A DNA stretch of 52,184 nucleotides from Caballeronia peredens (GCA_001544595.2 FCOH02000034.1:1-52184); one strand, 5' to 3'; shown: positions 27,191-37,108, counted from the first letter of the stretch. Numbers and translations: made by a program. The notes: generated by a model not told the origin, from the sequence alone.

Positions 27191-28966
27191 ATGGCTGCAA
27201 TCAAGACTTCCCTGCCGCGTCGCCGTTTCGACGTGGTCATCGTCGGCGCGGGCGGATCGGGCATGCGCGCATCGCTCCAGCTCGCGCGTGCGGGTTTGTC
27301 CGTCGCGGTGCTGTCGAAGGTGTTCCCGACCCGTTCGCACACGGTCGCGGCGCAAGGCGGCATCGGCGCATCGCTCGGCAATATGAGCGAAGACAACTGG
27401 CATTACCACTTCTACGACACCATCAAGGGTTCCGACTGGCTCGGCGACCAGGACGCCATCGAGTTCATGTGCCGCGAAGCACCGAACGCGGTGTATGAGC
27501 TGGAACACATGGGCATGCCGTTCGACCGTAATGCGGATGGCACCATTTATCAGCGCCCGTTCGGCGGCCACACGGCCAACTACGGCGAGAAGCCGGTTCA
27601 GCGCGCCTGCGCCGCCGCCGACCGTACCGGCCACGCGCTCCTGCACACGCTGTATCAGCAGAACGTCGCAGCGAAGACGCACTTCTTCGTCGAATGGATG
27701 GCGCTGGATTTGATCCGCGACGCCGAAGGCGATGTGCTCGGCGTCACCGCGCTCGAAATGGAAACCGGCGAGGTCTATATCCTCGAAGGCAAGACCACGC
27801 TGTTCGCCACGGGCGGCGCGGGCCGGATCTTCGCGGCATCGACGAATGCGTTCATCAACACGGGCGACGGTCTGGGCATGGCGGCACGCTCGGGCATCGC
27901 GCTGCAGGACATGGAGTTCTGGCAGTTCCACCCGACCGGCGTAGCCGGCGCGGGCGTGCTGATCACCGAAGGCGTGCGCGGCGAAGGCGGCATTCTGCGT
28001 AATTCGAACGGCGACCGCTTCATGGAGCGCTATGCGCCGACGCTGAAGGATCTGGCGCCGCGCGACTTCGTTTCGCGTTCAATGGACCAGGAAATCAAGG
28101 AAGGCCGCGGCGTGGGTCCGAACAAGGATCACGTGCTGCTGGACCTGTCGCACATCGGCGCCGAGACGATTATGAAGCGTCTGCCGTCGATCCGCGAAAT
28201 CGCGCTGAAATTCGCCAACGTGGACTGCATCAAAGAGCCGATTCCGGTGGTGCCGACCATCCACTATCAGATGGGCGGAATCCCGACGAACATGCACGGC
28301 CAGGTGGTCGGCACGGCGAAGGGCTACAACGATCCCATCAACGGTTTCTATGCCGTGGGCGAATGCTCGTGCGTGTCGGTGCACGGTGCGAACCGTCTCG
28401 GCACGAACTCGCTGCTCGACCTCGTGGTGTTCGGCCGTGCGGCCGGCAACCACATCATCAAGCATGCGAAGGAACTGAAAGAGCACAAGCCGCTGCCGGC
28501 CGATGCCGCCGACTTCGCCATGGAACGTCTCGCAGTGCTGGAAAAGTCCACGTCGGGCGAGTACACGCAGAACATCGCGAACGACATCCGTGGAACCATG
28601 CAGAAGCATGCTGGCGTGTTCCGTACCTCGGCGCTGCTGGAAGAAGGCGTCGGGCAGATCGCGGAACTGGCAGAGCGCGCGAAGCACGTGCATCTGAAGG
28701 ACAAGTCGAAGGTGTTCAACACCGCGAAGGTGGAAGCGCTCGAACTGGCGAACCTGATCGAAGTCGCGCGCGCGACGATGGTTTCGGCAGAGGCGCGCAA
28801 GGAAAGCCGCGGCGCGCATGCGCAGAGCGACTACGAGCATCGCGATGACGAGAACTGGATGCGCCACACGCTGTGGTTCAGCGAACGCAACCGCCTCGAA
28901 TACAAGCCGGTGCAAATGAAGCCGCTGACGGTTGAATCGGTGCCGCCGAAGGCGCGTACCTTCTAA
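27191..28966 (+). CDS. sdhA: Succinate dehydrogenase flavoprotein subunit
   Basis: 591 residues, a normal length. FAD-binding VIVGAGGSGMRASLQL (residues 15-30) is followed by TRSHTVAAQGGIGASLGN, whose His carries the covalent flavin. The substrate region has QFHPTG, and GGIPTN and SVHGANRLGTNSLLDLVV close the flavin pocket. It oxidises succinate to fumarate, linking the citric acid cycle to the quinone pool. The start at 27191 was chosen because it follows sdhD directly and matches the family; the in-frame extension back to 27002 is inside sdhD. High GC content produces long antisense open frames that are not genes. Confidence 0.97.
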   Translation: MAAIKTSLPRRRFDVVIVGAGGSGMRASLQLARAGLSVAVLSKVFPTRSHTVAAQGGIGASLGNMSEDNWHYHFYDTIKGSDWLGDQDAIEFMCREAPNAVYELEHMGMPFDRNADGTIYQRPFGGHTANYGEKPVQRACAAADRTGHALLHTLYQQNVAAKTHFFVEWMALDLIRDAEGDVLGVTALEMETGEVYILEGKTTLFATGGAGRIFAASTNAFINTGDGLGMAARSGIALQDMEFWQFHPTGVAGAGVLITEGVRGEGGILRNSNGDRFMERYAPTLKDLAPRDFVSRSMDQEIKEGRGVGPNKDHVLLDLSHIGAETIMKRLPSIREIALKFANVDCIKEPIPVVPTIHYQMGGIPTNMHGQVVGTAKGYNDPINGFYAVGECSCVSVHGANRLGTNSLLDLVVFGRAAGNHIIKHAKELKEHKPLPADAADFAMERLAVLEKSTSGEYTQNIANDIRGTMQKHAGVFRTSALLEEGVGQIAELAERAKHVHLKDKSKVFNTAKVEALELANLIEVARATMVSAEARKESRGAHAQSDYEHRDDENWMRHTLWFSERNRLEYKPVQMKPLTVESVPPKARTF

Positions 28967-28982
28967 GGGCAAGGGAATCGAA

Positions 28983-29684
28983 ATGGCAAAACGTACTTTT
29001 GAAGTCTACCGCTACGATCCGGACAAAGACGCGGCTCCGCGCATGCAGACGTATGAGCTCGAACTCGAGCACGAACGCATGCTGCTGGACGCGCTGGTCA
29101 AGCTGAAGTCGGTCGATGAAACCCTGTCGTTCCGCCGCTCGTGCCGCGAAGGCGTATGCGGTTCGGACGCAATGAACATCAACGGCAAGAACGGGCTCGC
29201 CTGCCTGACCAACCTGAACGACCTGCCGCAGAAAATTGTCCTGCGTCCCCTGCCGGGCTTACCGGTCGTGCGCGATGTGATCTGCGACTTCACGCAGTTC
29301 TTCAACCAGTATCATTCGATCAAGCCATACCTGATCAACAATACGCCGCCGCCGGAAAAAGAACGTCTGCAATCGCCGGTCGAGCGCGATGAGCTCGACG
29401 GCCTGTACGAGTGCATTCTGTGCGCGAGTTGCTCGACGTCGTGCCCGAGCTTCTGGTGGAATCCGGACAAATTCGTCGGGCCGGCCGGTCTGCTGCAAGC
29501 CTATCGCTTCATTGCGGACAGCCGCGATGAAGCGACCGGTGAGCGTCTGGACAATCTGGAAGATCCATATCGTCTGTTCCGTTGCCATACGATTATGAAC
29601 TGCGTCGATGTGTGCCCGAAGGGCCTCAATCCAACCAAGGCGATCGGCAAGATCAAGGAATTGATGGTGCGGCGTGCCGTATGA
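28983..29684 (+). CDS. sdhB: Succinate dehydrogenase iron-sulfur subunit
   Basis: 233 residues. The N-terminal ferredoxin half has CREGVCGSDAMNINGKNGLAC for the 2Fe-2S cluster. The C-terminal half has CILCASCSTSCPSFWW and CHTIMNCVDVCPKGLNP for the 4Fe-4S and 3Fe-4S clusters. It passes electrons from SdhA flavin to ubiquinone. An AAGGGAA lies before the ATG, 16 bases after sdhA. The usual downstream sdhE (flavinylation factor) and gltA are not here; the next gene is an unrelated one on the other strand. Confidence 0.97.
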   Translation: MAKRTFEVYRYDPDKDAAPRMQTYELELEHERMLLDALVKLKSVDETLSFRRSCREGVCGSDAMNINGKNGLACLTNLNDLPQKIVLRPLPGLPVVRDVICDFTQFFNQYHSIKPYLINNTPPPEKERLQSPVERDELDGLYECILCASCSTSCPSFWWNPDKFVGPAGLLQAYRFIADSRDEATGERLDNLEDPYRLFRCHTIMNCVDVCPKGLNPTKAIGKIKELMVRRAV

Positions 29685-29830
29685 ACATCAAGCTTTGCGG
29701 TAAGCGACGCTAAGATGTCACGAAATACTGCGCGGATGTTCACGGGGGAACTACATGACGGCGTGCACCGGGCGGGCGACGCGCGATGCACTCCTTATTG
29801 CGTTGGTTCGCCGGCACATTGAGCGATTCA

Positions 29831-29852
29831 GCAGGCCTCGGGGTAGGCCTGC
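29831..29852. repeat. Perfect inverted repeat downstream of sdhB
   Basis: Arms GCAGGCCT (29831-29838) and AGGCCTGC (29845-29852) enclose a 6-base loop, about 145 bases after the sdhB stop. No T-run follows, so it could be a Rho-assisted 3' end or a chance hairpin. The rest of the 29685-30001 gap holds no recognised gene. Confidence 0.4.
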
Positions 29853-30001
29853 CGACCCGAGACAGTCCAATTCGTAATTCTGTGCGTGGGCAGCTTCGGT
29901 AAGGTGAAAGCAATCTTACGTGTGACGCTGTTCCCACACGAAAATCCGGATACCTAATTTCGAGTCAGGTCGCGCACGAAGATCGTCGTTCTCACTCTCC
30001 A

Positions 30002-32575
30002 TCAGTTTGGATCGATTGGCACCGGAGGTTTTACCGATACCACAGGCACAGGCAGAGCTGGCTCATCCGAGTCGCCGTCCTCGTTCAAGTCCAGGCGCGG
30101 AGGATTTCTGCATTCAAGATTGACCAGACGGCATATTGATGGAACCTGCATCGTCACAGATTTCATGATTAGCGCAGCGGCGCGAGACCCCGTGTACCAT
30201 CCAAGCGGTGGTACCTGAGCTTGATGCACGCGTGCACATTGAGTCTTGTCGTGTTTGGTCACCTTAAAAACCTGCTCTAGATCCAATGTAGCTTGGAGAG
30301 AGCATCGCCCTGAGTTCTGAGCGTCGGCACTGCAAGGCGGAACGATATCGATGAGCTGCTGAGAGGCTAAGCTCGCGCGTGCCGAGCGCGATAACAGCAG
30401 CGCCTCGACCGCGACAGGAATGACGGATTCATGAGAACTCAGTCCGCAGAATTTGCCGTGTTCGGGCGGGTTCCCGTCGATTTCCAATAGCCTCGAATCG
30501 GAGTCCCGGAGTTTGTCTTCGCCGACCTGATAGCGCAGCGTTTGACCACCTGAATCATCTGCGTAGCCGCCATCAACTAACACCGCCAATTCTTCCTCTG
30601 CTGGGAAGGCTCCGGGCGGCGTGATGAGCGGAAAACGAGCACTATGTAGAACTGCTTGCCCCACAGTAAGCGCACCACACAAAGTCGGATCATCCTTGTA
30701 AGCATTCGGAACGGAGCCATATTCGCAGTCAGGCATGTCCGCAACCTTGTTTGAGAACCAAACTATCCCGCCGTGTTCCGAATCGGTCGCGTTGAAATAG
30801 ACAGTGGGCTGGATCTGCATGCTACCGGTTAAATCTCGCAACGGCATGTTGAGCGCTTCGGGTTTGTCGTCCTTGAAAAATGGAAGGATGGCACGCGCGA
30901 TCGTCGGTTCCTTCTCTTGCCGATAAAGATCTGACTGGACGATTGAAACTTTTAGTGCATCGTTCCAACTGTCGAGTAGCGCCATGCCTCGCCCCGGTTT
31001 CACGAATGGTACGAGATCAAGCGTGACACCTCGCACGATTGTCGCCGACAAATGATCCTGTACCAGCGCACGGTTGACCGCGTCAAGCAGGGGCGTTTCC
31101 GTGGGCACAGCACCAGGCGTACAGTGGTCCCACATTTTTCGATTGGTTTGCCAGGCATGCTGCACGAGTTCCTGCCGTGTCACGAGATAAGCCGCTATGC
31201 CGAGACTACCGCCGGACACACTGCTGGTCGCAGCAATGTGCTCCCCGAACATTCCACAGGACGCGTCGTCAGCCAATGCGAGCAACTGAGCGGTAAAGAT
31301 TGCAGCTCGCACGCCGCCGCCGGACGCTGTAATGTACAAGCGAGGATGGATCTCGATGGCCGCTTGGCGCAACGGCAATGATGGGAAAACGCGCGGATTA
31401 TCGCGAGCGTCCAAGCTCTTTCCGTTGGATTCTCGGCCGGCCGCCGTAGCCTTCGACCCCCATACTGGAACTTCGCTCGCCGGGCCACGCGTACTTTCAT
31501 GTGGCATTCGGCGAAGCGCTTGCTGCTCGAACGCTTCTCTGCCGATGTTCCGCTTGGCTACCATGCCGATGGGAACGATCAGGAGTAAAACAACAGCCGT
31601 CGTAAAGCCAGGGACGCATTGCGTGGCCCAACTCAGCGCGAGTTGCAGGCCCGTCAGGAACATCACGAGCGCAGCGAGGGAACCGATGATAGCGGATGCC
31701 GAACCGATGCTGCGCGCTATCCCGCTTGGCGAAAGCGCAAGGAAGCCTAGCGCAATGAACCCGGCGAGCGTGAGCACGCCGACGCGTCCAAGTACTCGAC
31801 GCAGAGGCACGTCGCGAGTTTTGACAAGGGTGCCCTTGCCACGTCCATTGATTGCGACGCGTCTGAGAACTAACACTGCCAGCAAGCAGGCTGGGAGAAG
31901 CGCTGCGATCACACTGACCACAAAGACTTTACGCGGGCCATCAGCCGCAGCAAAACAAATTACCGACACTAAGTAAAGCAGCACAGCGGGCGTCACGGCG
32001 TATACTTGCCAAGATGACGGCCCATCCAGAAAGCGTTTAAGGGTAACCGCTGCAACCAGCACCGGAGCTATGAGTCCCAGTCCGACGATTGCAATGACAA
32101 CTCTGCCCGGATAGTGGTTTAGATGCACGTAGTTAGCAAAGATTAGCGCACCCATTGACGCGGCCAGCGAGGCGACGCCCAGAGCACGCGGCAGCCACGT
32201 CACGGCGTACCTGATCTGACGGCCCGCATACCTGCCACCAGGTCTTGTCCACGCGGCCGGTGAAATCAATCTAAACTGCACCGTACATAAGAGTCGCGCC
32301 GAATACCATATTGAAAGAGCAAGTAGTATCGACGTTAGGAAATAGGACATTAAAGCCGTTGCATTCACGATGCTCAGCAATGAGCGATGCACCTCTTGAT
32401 GGGTATTGAAGTCAGCCTCAATCAAGCCGTGAAGAACTTCCTGGCTCTGCGGCACAGCATAAAAAAACACAGCTAGTACCACGCAAGACGTGCTGGGAAT
32501 CATCGACCGTTTAAGTCCCAGAAAGAGCCACGGCATTACCACTGCGAAAAGTCTCACTATCCAGGTCGGCTTCAT
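30002..32575 (-). CDS. Large membrane-anchored patatin-like phospholipase
   Basis: 857 residues. Residues 1-340 contain about nine or ten membrane helices (around 8-45, 68-90, 128-150, 157-180, 192-237, 264-282, 290-340). The soluble part carries the patatin/cPLA2-like elements in order: ASGGGVRAA (oxyanion glycines 419-421), SSVSGGSLG (nucleophile Ser454), and LVDGGYADDSGG (catalytic Asp668). The Ser/Asp dyad is complete, so lipid acyl hydrolase activity is likely. The C-terminus ends in an acidic then proline-rich tail. Family members with such a multi-helix N-terminus are poorly studied. It stands alone; the neighbours give no hint of function. Confidence 0.8.
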   Translation of the reverse strand: MKPTWIVRLFAVVMPWLFLGLKRSMIPSTSCVVLAVFFYAVPQSQEVLHGLIEADFNTHQEVHRSLLSIVNATALMSYFLTSILLALSIWYSARLLCTVQFRLISPAAWTRPGGRYAGRQIRYAVTWLPRALGVASLAASMGALIFANYVHLNHYPGRVVIAIVGLGLIAPVLVAAVTLKRFLDGPSSWQVYAVTPAVLLYLVSVICFAAADGPRKVFVVSVIAALLPACLLAVLVLRRVAINGRGKGTLVKTRDVPLRRVLGRVGVLTLAGFIALGFLALSPSGIARSIGSASAIIGSLAALVMFLTGLQLALSWATQCVPGFTTAVVLLLIVPIGMVAKRNIGREAFEQQALRRMPHESTRGPASEVPVWGSKATAAGRESNGKSLDARDNPRVFPSLPLRQAAIEIHPRLYITASGGGVRAAIFTAQLLALADDASCGMFGEHIAATSSVSGGSLGIAAYLVTRQELVQHAWQTNRKMWDHCTPGAVPTETPLLDAVNRALVQDHLSATIVRGVTLDLVPFVKPGRGMALLDSWNDALKVSIVQSDLYRQEKEPTIARAILPFFKDDKPEALNMPLRDLTGSMQIQPTVYFNATDSEHGGIVWFSNKVADMPDCEYGSVPNAYKDDPTLCGALTVGQAVLHSARFPLITPPGAFPAEEELAVLVDGGYADDSGGQTLRYQVGEDKLRDSDSRLLEIDGNPPEHGKFCGLSSHESVIPVAVEALLLSRSARASLASQQLIDIVPPCSADAQNSGRCSLQATLDLEQVFKVTKHDKTQCARVHQAQVPPLGWYTGSRAAALIMKSVTMQVPSICRLVNLECRNPPRLDLNEDGDSDEPALPVPVVSVKPPVPIDPN

Positions 32576-32766
32576 GGTTTTCCTCGTGTTAACGATCTCT
32601 CCGGAAGAGTTGGATTTTTTCGACTGGGCCTATGCAGTTATGTGAAGCGACTACCATTCCGGAATAGAGCTATTCATGGATTCGAAAGCTGAAAAAGGAT
32701 CGACGCAGGCTCGTTCTGCCCAAAACATAAATGAGGGCCTTGTCCCTTACGCGGATGTCCCTGCAG

Positions 32767-33048
32767 ATCCGCCCGGCGATGGCGAAATGCCTATCGGCGC
32801 CTCAAGAGGGCGATGCGCTCGAAATGAAGGTGTACGATCGTTGGCAGAACGTCGCGCCTGCGTCGCGCCAGCGGAGCCTGATGCGACCACGGCAGTATTA
32901 GGAGATGTTTGGACATGGTAGGACTCGCTCGATAATGAGGTTGGCGAGACTGATGCATGCCGACTGCCAAGCCTTCACGGCAGGCGAAAATCAATTGCGA
33001 CATCGGTTTGCATGCATCCAAACGCAGGGCCGCGTCAGACAAACTTGA
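32767..33048 (+). pseudogene. Possible decayed ORF of unknown family
   Basis: One frame reads protein-like sequence, including EGDALEMKVYDRWQNVAP and, after an in-frame TAG at 32899-32901, MRLARLMHADCQAFTAG and ENQLRHRFACIQ. Composition looks like real protein on both sides of the stop. No start codon with a ribosome binding site is clear and I do not recognise the family. It sits in a gap of about 1 kb (32576-33608) with nothing else recognisable. Confidence 0.35.
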
Positions 33049-33451
33049 CGTTAGTCAAACGGCTTCTTCGCAGAGTAGCGAGGACGCGCGATGCTTTGAG
33101 CGATGCGCGAGTGCGCTCGACAATTTGACTCCGATGGGTGCTCGCAAGAGTCGGACGATGCATCGGAAATTTCGGCGCGTGCTCAAACCTTAGGACTTTC
33201 CTCGAGTCGCCAAAACCCCCGTTAGAAGGGAGTCCAATACACCCATCGGGAGGGATATCGTATCGGGCAAGCAACACGACCGGAAAAGCGTAAGGATGGC
33301 GTCGACTGAGTCGAGTCGAGCACTGACAGGCCCGTGCGCTTCGCCGCCTGCTCAGTTCGAGAGGAGATTGGCTTGAGATTTGTGCAGACGCAACTTGATC
33401 ATCAGATCTTCATTCAACCGAAAACTTGGTCCGAAGCGAATTCATGTACGT

Positions 33452-33482
33452 CCGACGCAACCCGAAAATCAGGTTGCGTCGG
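33452..33482. repeat. Strong 11-bp stem-loop downstream of a porin gene
   Basis: Arms CCGACGCAACC (33452-33462) and GGTTGCGTCGG (33472-33482) with a 9-base loop. It lies about 125 bases beyond the 3' end of the minus-strand porin. No U-tract is present on either side; it may protect or end the porin mRNA. Confidence 0.5.
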
Positions 33483-33608
33483 CGCAGAACAGGGCTGGTT
33501 CCCCTCTCTACGTCACGAATGGCCAGCAACAGCTGTTGCGCTGAGACGTTCCCCCAGATGAAACCGCGTCCCGCGAATTGTCGCTAGACGCACAGAATGT
33601 GGGATCGC

Positions 33609-34739
33609 TCAAAAACTCTGCCGAATGCCCACCATAGCGCCAAGCTGACCAATACCAGGGGCCGGGGTCGTACCGCCACCTCCGGCGCTTACTGAAAAGC
33701 GCGCGCGTTCGCTGTTCCACAGATATGCGGCCTTCGCATACACAGCAGTCCGCTTAGACAGCAGATAAGTCGCGCGGATTGTCGTCATCGTTGCCCGCGC
33801 GTCTTGCTGTTGCACGATGTCCCGATAAGCCTCCCCGTCAATGATGAGCGAAGGGGTGACGGCATACTGCGCACCTAAATAAAAGAGATTCGACCGAACG
33901 CTTGCAATTGTTGTGTCAGGCTCGACGCGTCGACCAATCCAACCACCGCCAAGTTTGACGCCCCATAAGCGAACGTAGCCATTTGCCTGAATCCGACTGT
34001 CCTTGGCGTTGCTCGTCGCAATTGGGAAAGGTGTAAGACCGTCGAAAAAGTTTGCGGCGGCGTTTGTGCCTCCCCTTTGCTCATCGTACGCTGTTGCTAG
34101 ACCGAAGTTCGCGCTGTCATACTTGAGCATCGCGCTCCACTGTCTACATTGATTCACGTCTCCTGGTACCTCGCCGGCACAAGTACCTTGCCCGGGGGAA
34201 TTGCCTGTGCCAGCACTGTCGCGCCCGAACGAATAGGTTGCGCCAACAGTCAAGCCGTAAAAGGTTCCGCGATATGCGACGGTGTTGTCACTCCGCGCGT
34301 TAGGAAGATACGAATCAAGCGCTCCTATCCCATGAATGTCGGGACCAAGCATATCGGCGTCGGTGAGCACCCAGTAAGTCATGGTGTACTGGCGGCCAAA
34401 GGTTAGCGCCCCCCAGTTTCCCTGCAAGCCGACGAAAGCCTGCCGTCCAAACAACCTGCCGCCTTGACCCATATCCCCTCCACGCAAGTTGAATCCACTC
34501 TCAAGCGTGAAGATGGTAGATAGGCCGCCACCTAGCTCCTCCTTGCCTTGAATACCCCAACGAGACGGGTATTCCCCAGAAATACCGGGCATTCGAACCA
34601 CATAGTTACCCGCGGGATTAGCATGTGAAACAAACTCCACACCGGTATCCACAATGCCATATAGAGTGACACTGCTCTGCGCAAATGCAGAGACACTGAA
34701 GACTTCAAGTGCCAAGAATGAAATTAAAGCCTTCTTCAT
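33609..34739 (-). CDS. Gram-negative general porin (Burkholderia type)
   Basis: 376 residues. Signal peptide of 20 residues (MKKALISFLALEVFSVSAFA, cut before QSS), first strand SSVTLYGIVDTGVEFVSH, then SRWGIQGKEELGGGLSTIFTLESGF, and loop-3 flank WGALTFGRQYTMTYW. It ends MVGIRQSF with the C-terminal Phe needed for outer-membrane insertion. It is a second member of the same family as the porin at 10.2 kb but is clearly divergent from it. Its place next to an aromatic-acid transporter suggests a role in uptake of aromatic substrates. Confidence 0.9.
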   Translation of the reverse strand: MKKALISFLALEVFSVSAFAQSSVTLYGIVDTGVEFVSHANPAGNYVVRMPGISGEYPSRWGIQGKEELGGGLSTIFTLESGFNLRGGDMGQGGRLFGRQAFVGLQGNWGALTFGRQYTMTYWVLTDADMLGPDIHGIGALDSYLPNARSDNTVAYRGTFYGLTVGATYSFGRDSAGTGNSPGQGTCAGEVPGDVNQCRQWSAMLKYDSANFGLATAYDEQRGGTNAAANFFDGLTPFPIATSNAKDSRIQANGYVRLWGVKLGGGWIGRRVEPDTTIASVRSNLFYLGAQYAVTPSLIIDGEAYRDIVQQQDARATMTTIRATYLLSKRTAVYAKAAYLWNSERARFSVSAGGGGTTPAPGIGQLGAMVGIRQSF

Positions 34740-35058
34740 ACTATCTCCTAAACCGACTTGTTTGATTTATATATAAAAGAACAGGGAAAGCGGGCCGAGA
34801 TCGGACACCACCCCCATCGCGCAACCGAGGCGCGCAGAGCCTTCTCCAAAGAGGATTTTTGAAGCGAATCGAGGAAAAGATGCGCGCGCAGGATGCAGAC
34901 AGCGAAGGGTCCTAGCGGCGCCGGACGTTTCAGTCCAATGCGCAAAAAACTCCTAAACTTCTTTCCGAGAGAGCGGAATGCTTAGTTTCGAGAATCCCTC
35001 GCTCCGAATGAAGCTACGGCATGCCTATAGATCACCAATTCAGCAATGCTCGTGGCAT
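34740..35058. other. Gap between porin and AAHS transporter
   Basis: About 320 bases; promoter region of the minus-strand porin. A short minus frame at 34748-34945 has no known features. Confidence 0.4.
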
Positions 35059-36426
35059 TCAGTGCGCAAGATACTTGCCCTCGTTCGACGTATCATCGTT
35101 CGCACCAAGCCGTCCCGAGATCGCACGTTTCGCTACAAGCGCGCCAGATGCGATTAAACCCGCAATGGCAACGACTGTAAAAATGCCTGCAAGAGTAAAT
35201 TGGTGGCGCGATAGTTCAGCAACAAGAAACGAGCCGGCAATGCCGCCAAATCGCCCGACGCCCAGCATCCAGGCGACACCGGTGCCGCGCCCGGAAGTCG
35301 GGTAGAACGCTGCCGCGAGCGATGGCATGGATGCAAGGCTAGTGTTCACCAACAACCCCGCCACAAGTACCGCGAGCATCAACATCGCTGTCTGCCCCCC
35401 TAGTGCGTGACCTACCGCATACACGCTAATCGCACCCAAAGCAAAACAAGTCGCGACGACGCGGTCGGCGTCGAAGCGGTCCATCAACATTCCGCACAAA
35501 ACAGTTCCTACACCACCAAGCGGAAAAAGCGCCGAGATCATCGCTGCCTGATGCGGATTGAGGCCCGCATCTCTGAAGAGGAGCGGCATCCAGTTGACGA
35601 GTCCATAGAAAATGACCAGTCCCATGAAATAACAAACCCAAAGCATTACGGAACCAAAGATATGCTTCTTAGACAGGACCGTGGCGACCCCTCCCTTTTG
35701 GTCTGACTTTGCAGCCTCGGCCATGGTGAAAGATGTAGCGCTTGCCGCGTTGGAATTGATACGTACCAGGATCGATCGAATACGTTCGGCTGAAACTCCC
35801 TTTGACACTAGAAATCGGATTGACTCAGGCATAAAAGCGAGCAGCGCAACAGCGAGGACGAGAGGAACTGCGCCACCGAAGATCAAGACACCTCGCCAGC
35901 CAAACAGTGGAATCATCCATGCCGCCAGGAAGCCTCCAAACGCCGCTCCGAGCGGAAAACCGCAAAACATCAAATTTACGATCGTAGCGCGCCTGCGTTC
36001 CGGACAAAACTCGCTCATCACCGTGCAAGCATTTGGCATTGCCGCGCCGAGCCCCACGCCCGTCACGAAGCGAAGAGCGGTGAGCTCACCTAGATTATTG
36101 GCAAACGCTGACGCCAAAGCTGCCCCGCCAAACAGAAGTACAGCAATAACAAGGACCATGCGGCGCCCCCAGGCATCGGCGACAGGTCCTGAAATCAGCG
36201 CGCCTGCTGCCAAACCGAAAAGTGCAGCGCTTAAAACGGGAGCCAAAGCAGCCTTACTCAAATGCCACTCTGTCACAAGCGACGGAGCGATAAAGCCGAT
36301 CGCTGCCGTGTCGAACCCGTCCATCAACACGATGAGAAAACACATCGCAAAGATTAGCCATTGAAACGGTGAAAAACGGCTGCTATTAAGCAAGTCTTGA
36401 ACATCCATTGTGCTCGTCTCTTCCAT
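35059..36426 (-). CDS. AAHS-family aromatic acid:H+ symporter (PcaK/BenK-like)
   Basis: 455 residues with 12 membrane helices. LIVLMDGFDTAAIGFIAP in helix 1 holds the DGFD motif typical of the aromatic acid:H+ symporter family, and GPVADAWGRRMVL is the loop 2-3 motif. Later GLVNWMPLLFRDAGL is also typical. It imports benzoate-type acids such as protocatechuate, 4-hydroxybenzoate or substituted benzoates. The start at 36426 has GAGGA five bases upstream; the in-frame ATG at 36456 lacks one. It lies near the catabolic operon on the same strand and is the likely importer for it. Confidence 0.88.
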   Translation of the reverse strand: MEETSTMDVQDLLNSSRFSPFQWLIFAMCFLIVLMDGFDTAAIGFIAPSLVTEWHLSKAALAPVLSAALFGLAAGALISGPVADAWGRRMVLVIAVLLFGGAALASAFANNLGELTALRFVTGVGLGAAMPNACTVMSEFCPERRRATIVNLMFCGFPLGAAFGGFLAAWMIPLFGWRGVLIFGGAVPLVLAVALLAFMPESIRFLVSKGVSAERIRSILVRINSNAASATSFTMAEAAKSDQKGGVATVLSKKHIFGSVMLWVCYFMGLVIFYGLVNWMPLLFRDAGLNPHQAAMISALFPLGGVGTVLCGMLMDRFDADRVVATCFALGAISVYAVGHALGGQTAMLMLAVLVAGLLVNTSLASMPSLAAAFYPTSGRGTGVAWMLGVGRFGGIAGSFLVAELSRHQFTLAGIFTVVAIAGLIASGALVAKRAISGRLGANDDTSNEGKYLAH

Positions 36427-36515
36427 ATAATCCTCACATTCAGGTATGCAGATCAACGCAGCGGTTCTGCGAAAACCTTCATTCGCTAAATTCGCTTAGT
36501 TTGATTCGCCCTTTT

Positions 36516-36536
36516 GCATCAAAGGTCTTTTGATGC
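36516..36536. promoter_or_regulatory. Palindrome upstream of the AAHS transporter
   Basis: Arms GCATCAAA (36516-36523) and TTTGATGC (36529-36536) with a 5-base spacer, 90-110 bases upstream of the transporter start. Size and place fit an operator for a dimeric regulator such as the LysR at 37.1 kb. Confidence 0.45.
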
Positions 36537-37108
36537 GCAGAGCTTAGAGTTGGCTATTCTTGGCAACAACCGGGTGAAGCACTGCTCAATTGCAGGGGCG
36601 TATCTTGACACTCTTCGAGGACCAACGAATTGCGTGCAATATCAACGAAGAACTCCAATTTTGCGCGACGTTGACTTCAATTGCACTTCACCCCTGCCTT
36701 TCAGGAGACAGTTGAAATTTGAGCATCTTGCTTATGCATTGCCACACAGACTTCGATTTTTATGAAGCAGCTTACTAACTTACCACCGAAGCTCAGGCGA
36801 CAGGCGGTATCGGTGAAGCGACGGGCTTCCTCAATCGGGATGGCGCAGTTGAACGCTTCCCCTTTATATGCTTCTTGGGAGTCGAAAATTGCGTCAATTG
36901 GTCGTGGTCAAGCGAAAAGGCAGATAGCATTGGAGCCGCATTGAACCACTGTACCGCTTGGGGCAATTGTTTTTAGCTAGCGACTTGGCGACACTCCATT
37001 CTGCCGATGGCACACTCTACAAGGCGCTGATGGACATCGCCTGGGCAGTTCGATCAGACCTCGTCATCGCACGGCCCATTGCGTCGCGATATTAGGTAAT
37101 GTGCAACG
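36537..37108. other. Gap without recognised gene
   Basis: About 570 bases between transporter promoter and LysR end. A plus frame near 36966-37096 (ending WAVRSDLVIARPIASRY) reads protein-like but is too short to assign; it may be a remnant. Confidence 0.35.

Noticed and set aside
27182..28972. Long minus-strand open frames inside sdhA
   Set aside because: They arise from the high GC content of sdhA; no start sites or known motifs.
30002..32575. Patatin as a CBASS-type phospholipase effector
   Set aside because: No nucleotide cyclase or other defence gene is adjacent, and the large membrane domain differs from known CapV effectors.
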